DNA of 64,000 bases. Source: Geobacteraceae bacterium. GTDB lineage: Bacteria > Desulfobacterota > Desulfuromonadia > Geobacterales > Pseudopelobacteraceae. Numbering within the stretch: position 1 is the first letter of the stretch; each line of letters begins with the position of its first letter. The position numbers were made by a program, and so were the translations under genes. The notes under the pieces were generated by a model, which was given only the letters and a program-made list of their open reading frames with translations, was not told the origin of the DNA and did no database searches. The stretch is from the NCBI GenBank assembly GCA_025355965.1, contig JANXYR010000045.1, positions 1 through 64,000 on the forward strand, read 5' to 3'. Shown in pieces: positions 32,925 through 41,187 of this stretch.

Positions 32925-33758
32925 ATGACCAAAGAACTTACCCTCGGCTTTTCCCCCTGCCCCAATGACACCTTTATGTTCTACCCGCTCGTGCATGGCC
33001 TGGTCGACACGGGCGGGCTTTCATACCGGGAACGGCTGGAAGATGTCGAAACTCTCAACCAGTTGGCGCTCAAAGGGGAACTGGATATCAGCAAGGTTTC
33101 CTATCACGCTCTGGGGCACATCCGCGACCAGTACGCACTGCTCCGCTCAGGCAGTGCCCTTGGACGCGGTTGCGGGCCACTGCTGGTTGCAAGTGAAGCG
33201 ATCAATCCGGCGAATCTGCGCGGAAAAACCATCGCCGTACCGGGTCGCTACACTACTGCCCTGCTGCTACTGAGGTTATTTGATCCGGAACTGGATAATT
33301 TTATCGTCATGCCCTTTAATGAAATCATGGATGCCGTGTTAAGCGGCAACGTCGATGCCGGACTCATCATTCACGAATCACGCTTCACTTATCAAGGCTT
33401 TGGACTCCACAAGCTGGTTGATCTTGGAGAATGGTGGGAAGGAGAAACCGGCCTGCCGATTCCACTCGGCGGTATTGTGGCGCGACGTTCACTTGGCGCA
33501 GAAAAAATAGCTGCGGTTGAACGCGCCCTGCGGTGCGGGGTTGAATATGCCCAATCTCACCATGGGGAAGCAGCCCGTTATATAGGTGAACATGCCCAGG
33601 AGATGAGCCCGGAGGTCTGCGCCGCCCACATCGGTCTGTACGTCAACGATTTTTCAACCGACCTGGGGGAAGAGGGGATTAGCGCGATCACCTGCCTGCT
33701 GCGGCGAGCCGAAGCGGCTGGGCTTATTCCGGCATCCGGGACGCCGCTCTTTACCTGA
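32925..33758 (+). CDS. mqnD: 1,4-dihydroxy-6-naphthoate synthase
   Basis: 277 residues. Cleaves cyclic dehypoxanthinyl futalosine to 1,4-dihydroxy-6-naphthoate in the futalosine route to menaquinone, the membrane quinone expected for anaerobic respiration. The family motif FSPCPNDTFMFYPLVHG starts the protein, followed by LDISKVSYHALGHI and a periplasmic-binding-protein-like fold. It starts 36 bases after the right REP-like element. No other mqn gene is in the window. Confidence 0.93.
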   Translation: MTKELTLGFSPCPNDTFMFYPLVHGLVDTGGLSYRERLEDVETLNQLALKGELDISKVSYHALGHIRDQYALLRSGSALGRGCGPLLVASEAINPANLRGKTIAVPGRYTTALLLLRLFDPELDNFIVMPFNEIMDAVLSGNVDAGLIIHESRFTYQGFGLHKLVDLGEWWEGETGLPIPLGGIVARRSLGAEKIAAVERALRCGVEYAQSHHGEAARYIGEHAQEMSPEVCAAHIGLYVNDFSTDLGEEGISAITCLLRRAEAAGLIPASGTPLFT

Positions 33759-33778
33759 AGAAACTGGTGTGTTAACAA

Positions 33779-33804
33779 CCGGCCGAGCCCTTGTCGTCGG
33801 CCGG
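33779..33804 (+). terminator. Hairpin after mqnD
   Basis: CCGGCCGA pairs perfectly with TCGGCCGG around a 10-base loop. The T-run after it is weak, so it may be a poor terminator. Confidence 0.4.
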
Positions 33805-33870
33805 AAGTTCTCCCATACTGCAGCATGGCACTTCTCAGCTTTAGCGGCATATTACACTAATAGATTTTTT

Positions 33871-34485
33871 TCATTTCTCTGAAAGGGCAAGATGAATACC
33901 AAGGCCGGCAAATGCTGCGGCAAAGCTCCGTCGCAACCATGCCTGAACAAGCGCTGATTCGATTACCGTCTTACGGAACGTATGGGCAAGAAATCCATAG
34001 ATCACAAACACCACAAATGTCATCACCATAAAGACGCTGCTCAGAAGAAGGAGCTGTGAAAGCGGGCTTGTGACATTTGGCTCCACGAACTGTGGCAGGA
34101 ATGCAAGGAAGAAAATAGTCAATTTCGGATTTAGTATATTGAGAAGAAGTGCTTTAACGATAAGTGCAATGCCAGAGCTTCTTGATGGAGTTTCTTCCAT
34201 GGAAAATGCCGATCTGTCTTGCCATGTGGCGTAAGCGACATACAAAAGATACGCTGCCCCCGCATATTTAAGGGCTTGGAAGGCAACCGCGCTGGTATGC
34301 AAGATTGCGGCAAGACCGAGGATTGTCGCAAGAAGATGGGGAACTATCCCGGCGGTGCAGCCTATTGCAGCGTAGATACTTGCTTTTCGCCCTTGAGCTA
34401 TTCCGGTTGAAACAGTGAAAATAACTCCAGTACCCGGAATAAGAACGACTATGAGAGAAGTGATCAGAAATTCAAAACTAATCAT
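33871..34485 (-). CDS. LysE/RhtB family amino-acid exporter
   Basis: 204 residues with about six hydrophobic segments. It has the family start FLITSLIVVLIPGTGVIFTVSTGIAQGRKAS and the internal LLNILNPKLTIFFLAFLPQFV. It likely exports an amino acid or analogue across the inner membrane; the substrate cannot be told. It lies 22 bases after the next upstream minus-strand gene. Confidence 0.88.
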   Translation of the reverse strand: MISFEFLITSLIVVLIPGTGVIFTVSTGIAQGRKASIYAAIGCTAGIVPHLLATILGLAAILHTSAVAFQALKYAGAAYLLYVAYATWQDRSAFSMEETPSRSSGIALIVKALLLNILNPKLTIFFLAFLPQFVEPNVTSPLSQLLLLSSVFMVMTFVVFVIYGFLAHTFRKTVIESALVQAWLRRSFAAAFAGLGIHLALSEK

Positions 34486-34507
34486 TTTGCTGCCTCCTGT
34501 TTATATT

Positions 34508-35053
34508 TCAAGATTCTCCCGAAGAAATCTTCGCATACTGATCTGGATACAGTTCCTTGAAGCAGGAGGGGCAGATGCCGTGGGAGAATTGAGTGCCGGA
34601 ATTGTTAGTTATGTACGTTTCAATCTGTTGCCAATACCCGTCATCATCTCGTATTTTTTTGCAATTAGCACAAATTGGCAGCAACTCATTCAGAGTTTTG
34701 ACTTGGCTCAAGGCTTCTTGGAGACTCACCGCCAAAACGCGTTGTTCTTCTTCCGCTTTTTTGATTATGATAAAAACAGGCTTTATTGAAAGCACTCCGA
34801 CAAGCATCATTGCGGAACCCAAAACACCAATTATTTCAAACGAATAATCCGTCCCGCGATGCGTTGTCTGGTCAGGCAATAATGTCATAAAAGTAATTAA
34901 ACGGCGGGCAGCCATGGTGGCTATGCCTAAAGAGAGTAGTAACCACGCTCTGGTATGACCCGTAAGGGTGATTAGACGGAAAGAGCAATATACGGCTATG
35001 CACTGCAAAGTGAGCGAGACGAAAACAATGGTAGCAAAAATCACGAGGGGCAC
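34508..35053 (-). CDS. Membrane protein with Cys-containing cytosolic tail
   Basis: 181 residues. Three hydrophobic segments occupy the first 105 residues, followed by a coiled-coil (KAEEEQRVLAVSLQEALSQVKTLNELL). The tail is ICANCKKIRDDDGYWQQIETYI...HGICPSC. This CANCKKIR...CPSC tail is common in Desulfobacterota at the ends of PAS proteins and response regulators, where it may bind metal or heme. No kinase or output domain is present. Function unknown. Confidence 0.6.
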   Translation of the reverse strand: MPLVIFATIVFVSLTLQCIAVYCSFRLITLTGHTRAWLLLSLGIATMAARRLITFMTLLPDQTTHRGTDYSFEIIGVLGSAMMLVGVLSIKPVFIIIKKAEEEQRVLAVSLQEALSQVKTLNELLPICANCKKIRDDDGYWQQIETYITNNSGTQFSHGICPSCFKELYPDQYAKISSGES

Positions 35054-35195
35054 TCCTTTGTGCTCAGTTTCAAGAGATATTCAAGGAGGATAGTCAAAAC
35101 TGTATTCACTATTTATTTTTTTGCCGTTTCTATTTTTCCCACAATCCGGTGCTGCAGTTGTATATTTGTGTATTCCTCTTTTCGATACATTTTGT

Positions 35196-35864
35196 TCATG
35201 CTTGGTTTAATCTTTTTTTCACGCCTTCAAAATATTGTACATCTTCATTCATAAGTTGATATGTGATGAGATCATAAACGATAAATCCGATGAGATCTTT
35301 TTGGAACAACGGGCCTTTTTTAAATAAGTCATAATATTTATTTAACTTAGACAACATAGAAGTACGTATTCCTTTGTGAGACTCGGAAACGGGATGTTTA
35401 ATGGCATCCAACACAACCTCTTCAGAACTGAAATGCTCGTTAGTAAGTCTTATTATCTCCTCTAAAAGAGATAGGATTTCAGATTTAGGCCTGTTGTTCA
35501 CTACTTTGTTCATCAACTCATTCCCAAGAACAAATAATTTATGATGCTGATTATCTAAAACAGCATGCCCAGATTCAAAAGATTTGAGCCATCGTATACT
35601 CATTGTATTGTCACCTGTTTCCGTAATAACAATTTTATCCTCAACAATATGCTGACTACTTCTTTGGCTATCTCTACGAAATTGGTAACGAGCGATCCAC
35701 ACGAGAAAACCTGCCGTAATTAAGATAATACCGCTGAATACAGCCATGCCGTTTTTTGCCAAGAAAATTGCATGTGCTCCGACACATATGTAAAAGTAAG
35801 GACGTATATTGTAAATCGCGTCTGGTATTCGCCCTTGAGTTGCTATCCAAGCTTTTCTTCTCAT
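35196..35864 (-). CDS. Membrane-anchored hemerythrin-like protein
   Basis: 223 residues from the ATG at 35864 (GAGGAG upstream). Two hydrophobic segments (about 20-70) precede a bacteriohemerythrin domain starting IRWLKSFESGHAVLDNQHHKLFVLGNEL. The diiron ligands H...H-x3-E-type and NEHFSSEEVVLDAIKHP...SHKG are visible. The last family His, usually in an N-H-I motif, is not evident in YDLITYQLMNED, so iron or oxygen binding may be altered. A longer reading frame to 35966 fuses in a remnant of another gene and is not the likely start. Confidence 0.78.
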   Translation of the reverse strand: MRRKAWIATQGRIPDAIYNIRPYFYICVGAHAIFLAKNGMAVFSGIILITAGFLVWIARYQFRRDSQRSSQHIVEDKIVITETGDNTMSIRWLKSFESGHAVLDNQHHKLFVLGNELMNKVVNNRPKSEILSLLEEIIRLTNEHFSSEEVVLDAIKHPVSESHKGIRTSMLSKLNKYYDLFKKGPLFQKDLIGFIVYDLITYQLMNEDVQYFEGVKKRLNQA

Positions 35865-36076
35865 ATTTCTCCTCTTTTGCTCCAACTCGGCAGCGCCTCG
35901 GATAGAACCAAACTCCACCCGCCAGAGCTTTTGCTCCGGGTTCCATCGTCCCCTCGCCGCATTCAACCTGTCCCGAAGTATTTTATCTGGAACGGACCAT
36001 TACGGCAACAATATCCTGATCCCGGTAGGGCAACTGCGGCTTACAAGGTCTTTCATCCACAATGATTTTGACAGTC
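35865..36076 (-). pseudogene. Degraded small gene upstream of hemerythrin
   Basis: Two minus-strand frames carry pieces of one small-protein family that I recall from other anaerobes. The first reads VKIIVDERPCKPQLPYRDQD; after a frame change comes LRDRLNAARGRWNPEQKLWR. Stop codons separate them and no full frame remains. It reads into the hemerythrin start. The family name is not known to me. Confidence 0.45.
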
Positions 36077-36466
36077 TATTTTTACCTGCCGTTACTCTCA
36101 ACTGAAACTGTTCAAAACCGTTCGCACCAGAACATTCACATAATCTTCCTATAGTATCTACCCGCAACAATCAAGCACGATATCGGGAAGTTAGCTCAGC
36201 AAAGGCGAAACAGGTCTTGGCAGATCGCCTAACTAACCGGTTTTCAAAAGATTAATATATTTATAATTATTTCAGGATATCTGTTTAAGAAATAATGATA
36301 ATTTGCAAATTGTGGGTAAAGTTGTCGGAGCGGAAGGATTCTGATTATCTGGTGGTATATTTACTGAAACCTCCGCCAAGACAATCCAAAAAAATCTGGT
36401 ATTATTTTGACATAAAGCACATCGCCACAGATGCTCTGCCTGCTAAACTGGCGATCGGAGGAAGCG
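36077..36466. other. Intergenic region before amrS
   Basis: 390 bp without a supported gene. A frame from 36295 continues into amrS in another phase and has no ribosome binding site. A TTGACA near 36407 could be a -35 element but lacks a good -10. Confidence 0.4.
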
Positions 36467-37477
36467 ATGAAAGAAGCGATGTTTTACGAACAGGAAGAAA
36501 ACAAGAGGGTACGCTGTCGGCTCTGCCGTTTCGGCTGCCTGATCGGCGACGGCGCCCGCGGTATCTGCGCCGTCCGCGAAAATCGTGGCGGGACCCTCTA
36601 CAGCCTGGTGTATGGTAAACTCTGCGCGGAGCATGTGGACCCGATCGAGAAAAAACCGCTTTTTCACGTCATGCCGGGAAGCAGTTCCTATTCCATTGCC
36701 ACGGAAGGATGCAACTTCCACTGCCGCCATTGTCAGAACTACACCATCTCCCAACACCGGCCCGACGCTCCTGTCACTGGTACGCCACGTACGCCTCTAG
36801 AAATTGTGCAGCGGGCAAAGGACGCCAAATGTAGTTCGATCTCCTACACCTACACCGAGCCGACAATCTTCTTCGAGTTTGCCTATGACACGGCCCGCTT
36901 AGCCCGCGAGGCCGGCCTTCGCAACCTTTTTGTCACAAACGGTTACATAAGCAAAGAGGCGCTGGCGATGATCGCCCCCTTCCTGGATGCGGCAAATATC
37001 GACCTGAAAGGTTTTTCGGATGGATTCTACCGCGATATCGTCCACGCCAAGCTGTCCGAAGTGCCCGACTCGATCATCGAGTATCGTGAACAGGGGATCT
37101 GGATCGAGATTGCCACACTGATCATTCCTGGCCTGAACGACTCAGATGCCGAGCTGCAGGGGATCGCTTCGTTCATTGCCACCAACCTAGGGGCTGACAC
37201 CCCCTGGCACGTGAGCGGGTTCTACCCCACCTACAAAATGACCGATCGCCCCCCAACCCCGACCGCCACCCTGCTCCGGGCGCGCGACATCGGCCTGGCT
37301 GCAGGGCTGCACTATGTGTATGAGGGAAACGTGCCCGGAAAAGGTGGCGAAAACACCCACTGCCCATCATGTTCATCCCTGCTGATAAACCGCTACGGTT
37401 TTGCCATCGAAACCAACCGCATCCAGAATGGGGCCTGCCCCGACTGCGGCGTCACAATTGCCGGCATCGGCATGTAA
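36467..37477 (+). CDS. amrS: AmmeMemoRadiSam-system radical SAM enzyme
   Basis: 336 residues, with GGAGG before the ATG at 36467. A Cys-rich N terminus (CRLCRFGCLIGDGARGIC) precedes the radical SAM motif CNFHCRHC. YTEPTIFFEF and IDLKGFSDGFYR are typical of the pyruvate formate-lyase activase-like branch. A C-terminal zinc-ribbon pair follows (CPSC...CPDC). The usual partners AmrA and AmrB (AMMECR1 and Memo homologues) are not in the window. The target of the radical chemistry is unknown. Confidence 0.9.
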   Translation: MKEAMFYEQEENKRVRCRLCRFGCLIGDGARGICAVRENRGGTLYSLVYGKLCAEHVDPIEKKPLFHVMPGSSSYSIATEGCNFHCRHCQNYTISQHRPDAPVTGTPRTPLEIVQRAKDAKCSSISYTYTEPTIFFEFAYDTARLAREAGLRNLFVTNGYISKEALAMIAPFLDAANIDLKGFSDGFYRDIVHAKLSEVPDSIIEYREQGIWIEIATLIIPGLNDSDAELQGIASFIATNLGADTPWHVSGFYPTYKMTDRPPTPTATLLRARDIGLAAGLHYVYEGNVPGKGGENTHCPSCSSLLINRYGFAIETNRIQNGACPDCGVTIAGIGM

Positions 37478-37495
37478 TAATCGTACAACAGGCTG

Positions 37496-37987
37496 TTAGC
37501 GGGACCAGGATATCCTGACAGGACCCACGGCATGGCTCGATGTAAATTGCAGATCGCCGCCATGGGATTTAAAAACCTCCCGCCCGATCTTCTGAGCCAG
37601 CTTTGCGTCTGTGGTGGTGATAGTGACGCCTTCCTTTTCCCGGTTGATGTCCATGATCCTGCCGAGCGGATTCTTCATTACGGCTGCCTCTGCCGTATTC
37701 TTAATCAGGTTGTCGATCTCCTCACCGTGAGCGGCAAAGAAACTCCCTTTCAAAGTAACGATGCCGGCCGGATTCCGGTCCGCAATCCGGTGGCAGGCGG
37801 GGCAGACAACCTGCTGTTCTCCCCGTGGTGATGCGTTGCATGCTGCGTAATGCCAGCGTTTGTTGCTGAATACCGCGCCGCATTGACAATAGGCGGCTCC
37901 ACCGACCCCCTCCTTATTCCGGTAAACATCTGGGCTGCGTGGAGTGCGCTCCCCTTTTCCTTCGGTTTCTTTGATTTTCGTTACCAT
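37496..37987 (-). CDS. BCAM0308-like zinc-finger protein
   Basis: 163 residues. The N-terminal part has zinc-ribbon Cys pairs (YCQCG and VVCPACHRIADRNPAGIVTL), followed by a domain with EEIDNLIKNTAEAAVMKNPLGRI and TDAKLAQKIGREVFKSHGGDL. I recognise it as the BCAM0308 family, of unknown function. CPACH resembles a heme motif, but there is no signal sequence and the context is a zinc finger. It converges on amrS. Confidence 0.7.
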   Translation of the reverse strand: MVTKIKETEGKGERTPRSPDVYRNKEGVGGAAYCQCGAVFSNKRWHYAACNASPRGEQQVVCPACHRIADRNPAGIVTLKGSFFAAHGEEIDNLIKNTAEAAVMKNPLGRIMDINREKEGVTITTTDAKLAQKIGREVFKSHGGDLQFTSSHAVGPVRISWSR

Positions 37988-38011
37988 AGTAATTGTACCT
38001 CCCCTGTAGTT

Positions 38012-39013
38012 TTATGGCACCAGGACCCCCGCCCCCCTAATTCTACCCTCTCGCAGGGCCACTAACGCCTGGTTGGCATGCTCCAACGGAAAAACTTCTA
38101 TCTCCGTAATCACCGGTATCTGCGGGGCCAACTCCAGAAACTCTTCGCCGTCCAGGCGGGTAAGATTGGCCACCGAAATGATGTTCCGCTCCCCCCAGAG
38201 CAATTCGTAGGGAAAACTGGGGATCTGAGTCATGTAAATGCCGCCGCAGACCACCACACCACCCTTGCGTATCGCCCTCAGCGCCATTGGAACCAGCTCG
38301 CCGGCCGGAGCAAAGATGATGGCCGCATCCAGTTCAACCGGGGGGCGTTCAACCGCCGCTCCCGCCCAGCAGGCCCCCATTTCCCGCGCAAAACGCTGGC
38401 CGGCCTCATCTCTCTCACGGGTAAAGGCATAGACTTCGCGCCCCTCCCACCTTGCCACCTGGGTCACAATGTGAGCTGCCGAACCAAAACCATACACCCC
38501 CACCCGCTCCCCATCCCCGGCCATACGAAGGGAACGGTAGCCGATCAGACCGGCACAGAGCAGCGGTGCCGCCTGGGTAGCGGAATAGCCATCCGGGATG
38601 GTGAAGCAGAAACCGGCGGTGGCGGTGCAGTATTCGGCGAAACCGCCGTTGCGCTGGTAGCCGGTGAATACGGGGCGGTCGCAGAGGTTTTCACGGCCCG
38701 ACAGACAGTAGATGCATTCCCCGCACGTCCCTCCCAACCACGGCACCCCCACCAGGTCACCCGGATGAAAGCCGCTGACGCCGCTTCCCACGCTTTCCAC
38801 CTCTCCTACGATCTGATGCCCAGGTATCAGCGGCAGGCGCGGGTCGCTTAATTCCCCGTCGACAACGTGCAGGTCGGTACGGCAGATACCGCACGCCTGA
38901 ACCTTAATCAACAGTTCCCCGGCAGTAGCAACCGGAATCGGAAGTTTTCTCGCCACTAGCGGCTGGCCAAGCGCTTCCAACACCATCGCGTGCATATAAG
39001 ACTCATGAAGCAT
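38012..39013 (-). CDS. Zinc-dependent alcohol dehydrogenase
   Basis: About 333 residues of the medium-chain dehydrogenase superfamily. Catalytic zinc site CGICRTDLH...GHQIVGEV. Structural zinc site C-G-E-C-I-Y-C-L-S-G-R-E-N-L-C. Rossmann segment GVYGFGSAAHIVTQVA. It oxidises or reduces a primary alcohol/aldehyde with NAD(P); the substrate is unknown. The start at 39013 is chosen because GGTGG lies just upstream. It ends 24 bases before the BCAM0308-like gene on the same strand. Confidence 0.9.
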   Translation of the reverse strand: MLHESYMHAMVLEALGQPLVARKLPIPVATAGELLIKVQACGICRTDLHVVDGELSDPRLPLIPGHQIVGEVESVGSGVSGFHPGDLVGVPWLGGTCGECIYCLSGRENLCDRPVFTGYQRNGGFAEYCTATAGFCFTIPDGYSATQAAPLLCAGLIGYRSLRMAGDGERVGVYGFGSAAHIVTQVARWEGREVYAFTRERDEAGQRFAREMGACWAGAAVERPPVELDAAIIFAPAGELVPMALRAIRKGGVVVCGGIYMTQIPSFPYELLWGERNIISVANLTRLDGEEFLELAPQIPVITEIEVFPLEHANQALVALREGRIRGAGVLVP

Positions 39014-39233
39014 ACCCACCACCGTTCTCTTTTGTTCCGGTATTGCCGGATTTTGTACAATTCAGATTCAGTTCCATATAAAGAGTAATACCGAAGAATC
39101 TAATGTCAAGAATTGTACAAAATTATTGTTGCGCCGCGCAGAGTTTTACGTGAAAATATGGCTTTTTGAATGGAGACCGGTCCGGCTGAACCCAATCGGC
39201 ATCTGGTCACAATGGGGAAAAGGAGAACAGGTT

Positions 39234-39764
39234 ATGTCGGAACAGAAGGAAAAATGGCAGGGATGGCTGGCGCTTTCAACCGCAATTATGGCTGTTTTGG
39301 CCGCCTTGACGACTCTTTACATGGGAAAATTTTCCTCGCGCGCCATCATGGCCCAAGGGCAGGAGAGTGACCAGTGGGCGTACTACCAGGCAAAGAGCAT
39401 CAAAGGGCATACCTTCGAGACAAACAAGAAAACTTTGGAACTGCTGTACCTCACCCAAAAAGGTTTGTCGCCGGAGGCTGCTGCTGAATACCAGAAAACT
39501 CTCAGTAAATATAGCGAGGAAGTCAAACGGTATGAAGGTGAAAAGAAGGAGATAAAGGATAAAGCCGAATCGATCGCCAAGGTCAAGCTCAAGGCACAGG
39601 ATATGGGGGGGAATTTTGCGTATGCGCTGATCTTCCTGCAGATTGCCCTGATGCTCTCATCCATCGCCAGCCTGACCAAACGACATTACCTCTGGTACAT
39701 CGCTCTGGTCTGTAACGCCGGGTGGCTGTTCTTCTTCCTGGATGCCTGGCTGCTGTTTTACTGA
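39234..39764 (+). CDS. DUF4337 family membrane protein
   Basis: 176 residues from the ATG at 39234 (AAGGAG upstream). It has an N-terminal membrane segment (LALSTAIMAVLAALTTLYMGK). The DQWAYYQAKSIKGHTFE motif typical of DUF4337 and a charged coiled-coil (KYSEEVKRYEGEKKEIKDKAESIAKVK) follow. Two C-terminal membrane segments complete it. The function of the family is not established. Confidence 0.82.
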   Translation: MSEQKEKWQGWLALSTAIMAVLAALTTLYMGKFSSRAIMAQGQESDQWAYYQAKSIKGHTFETNKKTLELLYLTQKGLSPEAAAEYQKTLSKYSEEVKRYEGEKKEIKDKAESIAKVKLKAQDMGGNFAYALIFLQIALMLSSIASLTKRHYLWYIALVCNAGWLFFFLDAWLLFY

Positions 39765-39789
39765 CGAAATGCTTTAAAGAATCCCTGCG

Positions 39790-41187
39790 TCAGATCATGA
39801 TTTTTTCCAACAGCTCAAGTAGCGGCTCCGGATAGATACCAAGTATGACAATGACGATTACCGGAACGAGCAGTGCAACAATTTCGGCGCTATTAGGCTT
39901 GCGTGTCGTTTCTAACGGTACGGCTTGCGGCTTCATATACAATGAAACTACGACCCGCAGGTAGAAAAAGACAGCCACCAGCGCGGAGAGAATGCCGACC
40001 AGTGCCAAGGTAAACTCCCCACCTCTTAGCGCTGCGGAAAAAACAGCAAACTTAGCCATAAAACCGGCTGCGGGGGGAATCCCTGCCAATGAAAACATTG
40101 CGACAGCCAATGACGCACCCGCCAGTGGGTTGCTGTAACCCATGCCACGATAGTCCTCTACAGTTTCACGTTCGTTCTCATCCGAAAGAACGGAAATAGT
40201 TCCAAAAGCGCCCAATCCGGCAGCGACATAAATTACCATATAAAAAACCGACGCCCTGGATCCGCCAGCCGGAGCGGCAACCAGCGCCAACGCAATATAT
40301 CCCATTTGACCAACCGACGACCAGGCTAGCATCCGCTTTAGATTTTTTTGCACGAGAGCGGCCAGATTACCAGCCAGCATGGAGAGCAGTGCCAGCAACC
40401 AGAGTATGTTGTGCAAGCCATTCCAACCAGCTAATAGTGGCAGCAGAAGCAGTAGTGCAACCAGTGATGCTCCCTTGGAGGCTGTAGAAAGCAGGGCCGT
40501 CACCGGTGCCGGGGCACCCTGATACACATCAGCAGTCCAGAGGTGGGCCGGAACCAAGGAAAGCTTGAATGCAATCCCCAGCAGAATAAGGCATCCACCC
40601 GCCAGAAAAATTGGTTCTTGAGCCCCACTTGCAGAAGCCAACTCAGCCAGTTTGATTGTTCCTCCGGCTGCATAGACCAGCGCCATTCCCATCGCCAGAA
40701 TCGCCGCCGACAAAGTCCCGTTTAGTAGATACTTCAGCCCGGCTTCGCCACCATTGGCAGAGTCGCGCTTGATAGCTACCAAGATATAAAATGCGAACGT
40801 GAATGCTTCCAGGCCCAGAAAGATCATCAGCAGGTCCGTTGCGGCGCACGCCACACCCATTCCGGCAAGGGCGAAGAGAATCGTGGCCGGATATTCTTCA
40901 CCTGTAATCCCCCTGCGGCGATTGTAAGCGGATGCCAACAGCAGTGCAATCAGGCCGGCAGAGTTGAGGAATAACTCAAAGAAGCGCGAGAATGATGTGA
41001 TGGCAAGGCCGGGCATAACTGCATCAACCGGTATCAGCAGGCACCAGATCATGGCTGCAAGGATTAGTACCCCGGCCAACCAGTATAGATATCCCCCCGG
41101 CTTGATCGCGCCGGCCAGCAGAACCAGAACGCTGCCGCCAACCAGAACCATCAGGGGCATCAGAGCTAACATATCTGATGAAGTCAT
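39790..41187 (-). CDS. nuoN: NADH-quinone oxidoreductase subunit N
   Basis: 465 residues, polytopic antiporter-like proton-channel subunit (proton-translocating transporter domain, e.g. LKYLLNGTLSAAILAMGMALVY, AHLWTADVYQGAPAPVTALLSTASKG). The ATG at 41187 overlaps the nuoM stop (ATGA). It is the end of a two-gene unit; no other complex I gene is in the window. Confidence 0.92.
   Translation of the reverse strand: MTSSDMLALMPLMVLVGGSVLVLLAGAIKPGGYLYWLAGVLILAAMIWCLLIPVDAVMPGLAITSFSRFFELFLNSAGLIALLLASAYNRRRGITGEEYPATILFALAGMGVACAATDLLMIFLGLEAFTFAFYILVAIKRDSANGGEAGLKYLLNGTLSAAILAMGMALVYAAGGTIKLAELASASGAQEPIFLAGGCLILLGIAFKLSLVPAHLWTADVYQGAPAPVTALLSTASKGASLVALLLLLPLLAGWNGLHNILWLLALLSMLAGNLAALVQKNLKRMLAWSSVGQMGYIALALVAAPAGGSRASVFYMVIYVAAGLGAFGTISVLSDENERETVEDYRGMGYSNPLAGASLAVAMFSLAGIPPAAGFMAKFAVFSAALRGGEFTLALVGILSALVAVFFYLRVVVSLYMKPQAVPLETTRKPNSAEIVALLVPVIVIVILGIYPEPLLELLEKIMI

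Noticed and set aside
36295-36618. 107-codon frame overlapping the start of amrS
   Set aside because: It has no ribosome binding site, recognisable domain or conserved features, and overlaps the radical SAM gene in another phase.
37496-37987. CPACH in the BCAM0308-like protein as a heme site
   Set aside because: There is no signal peptide and the Cys pairs fit a zinc ribbon.
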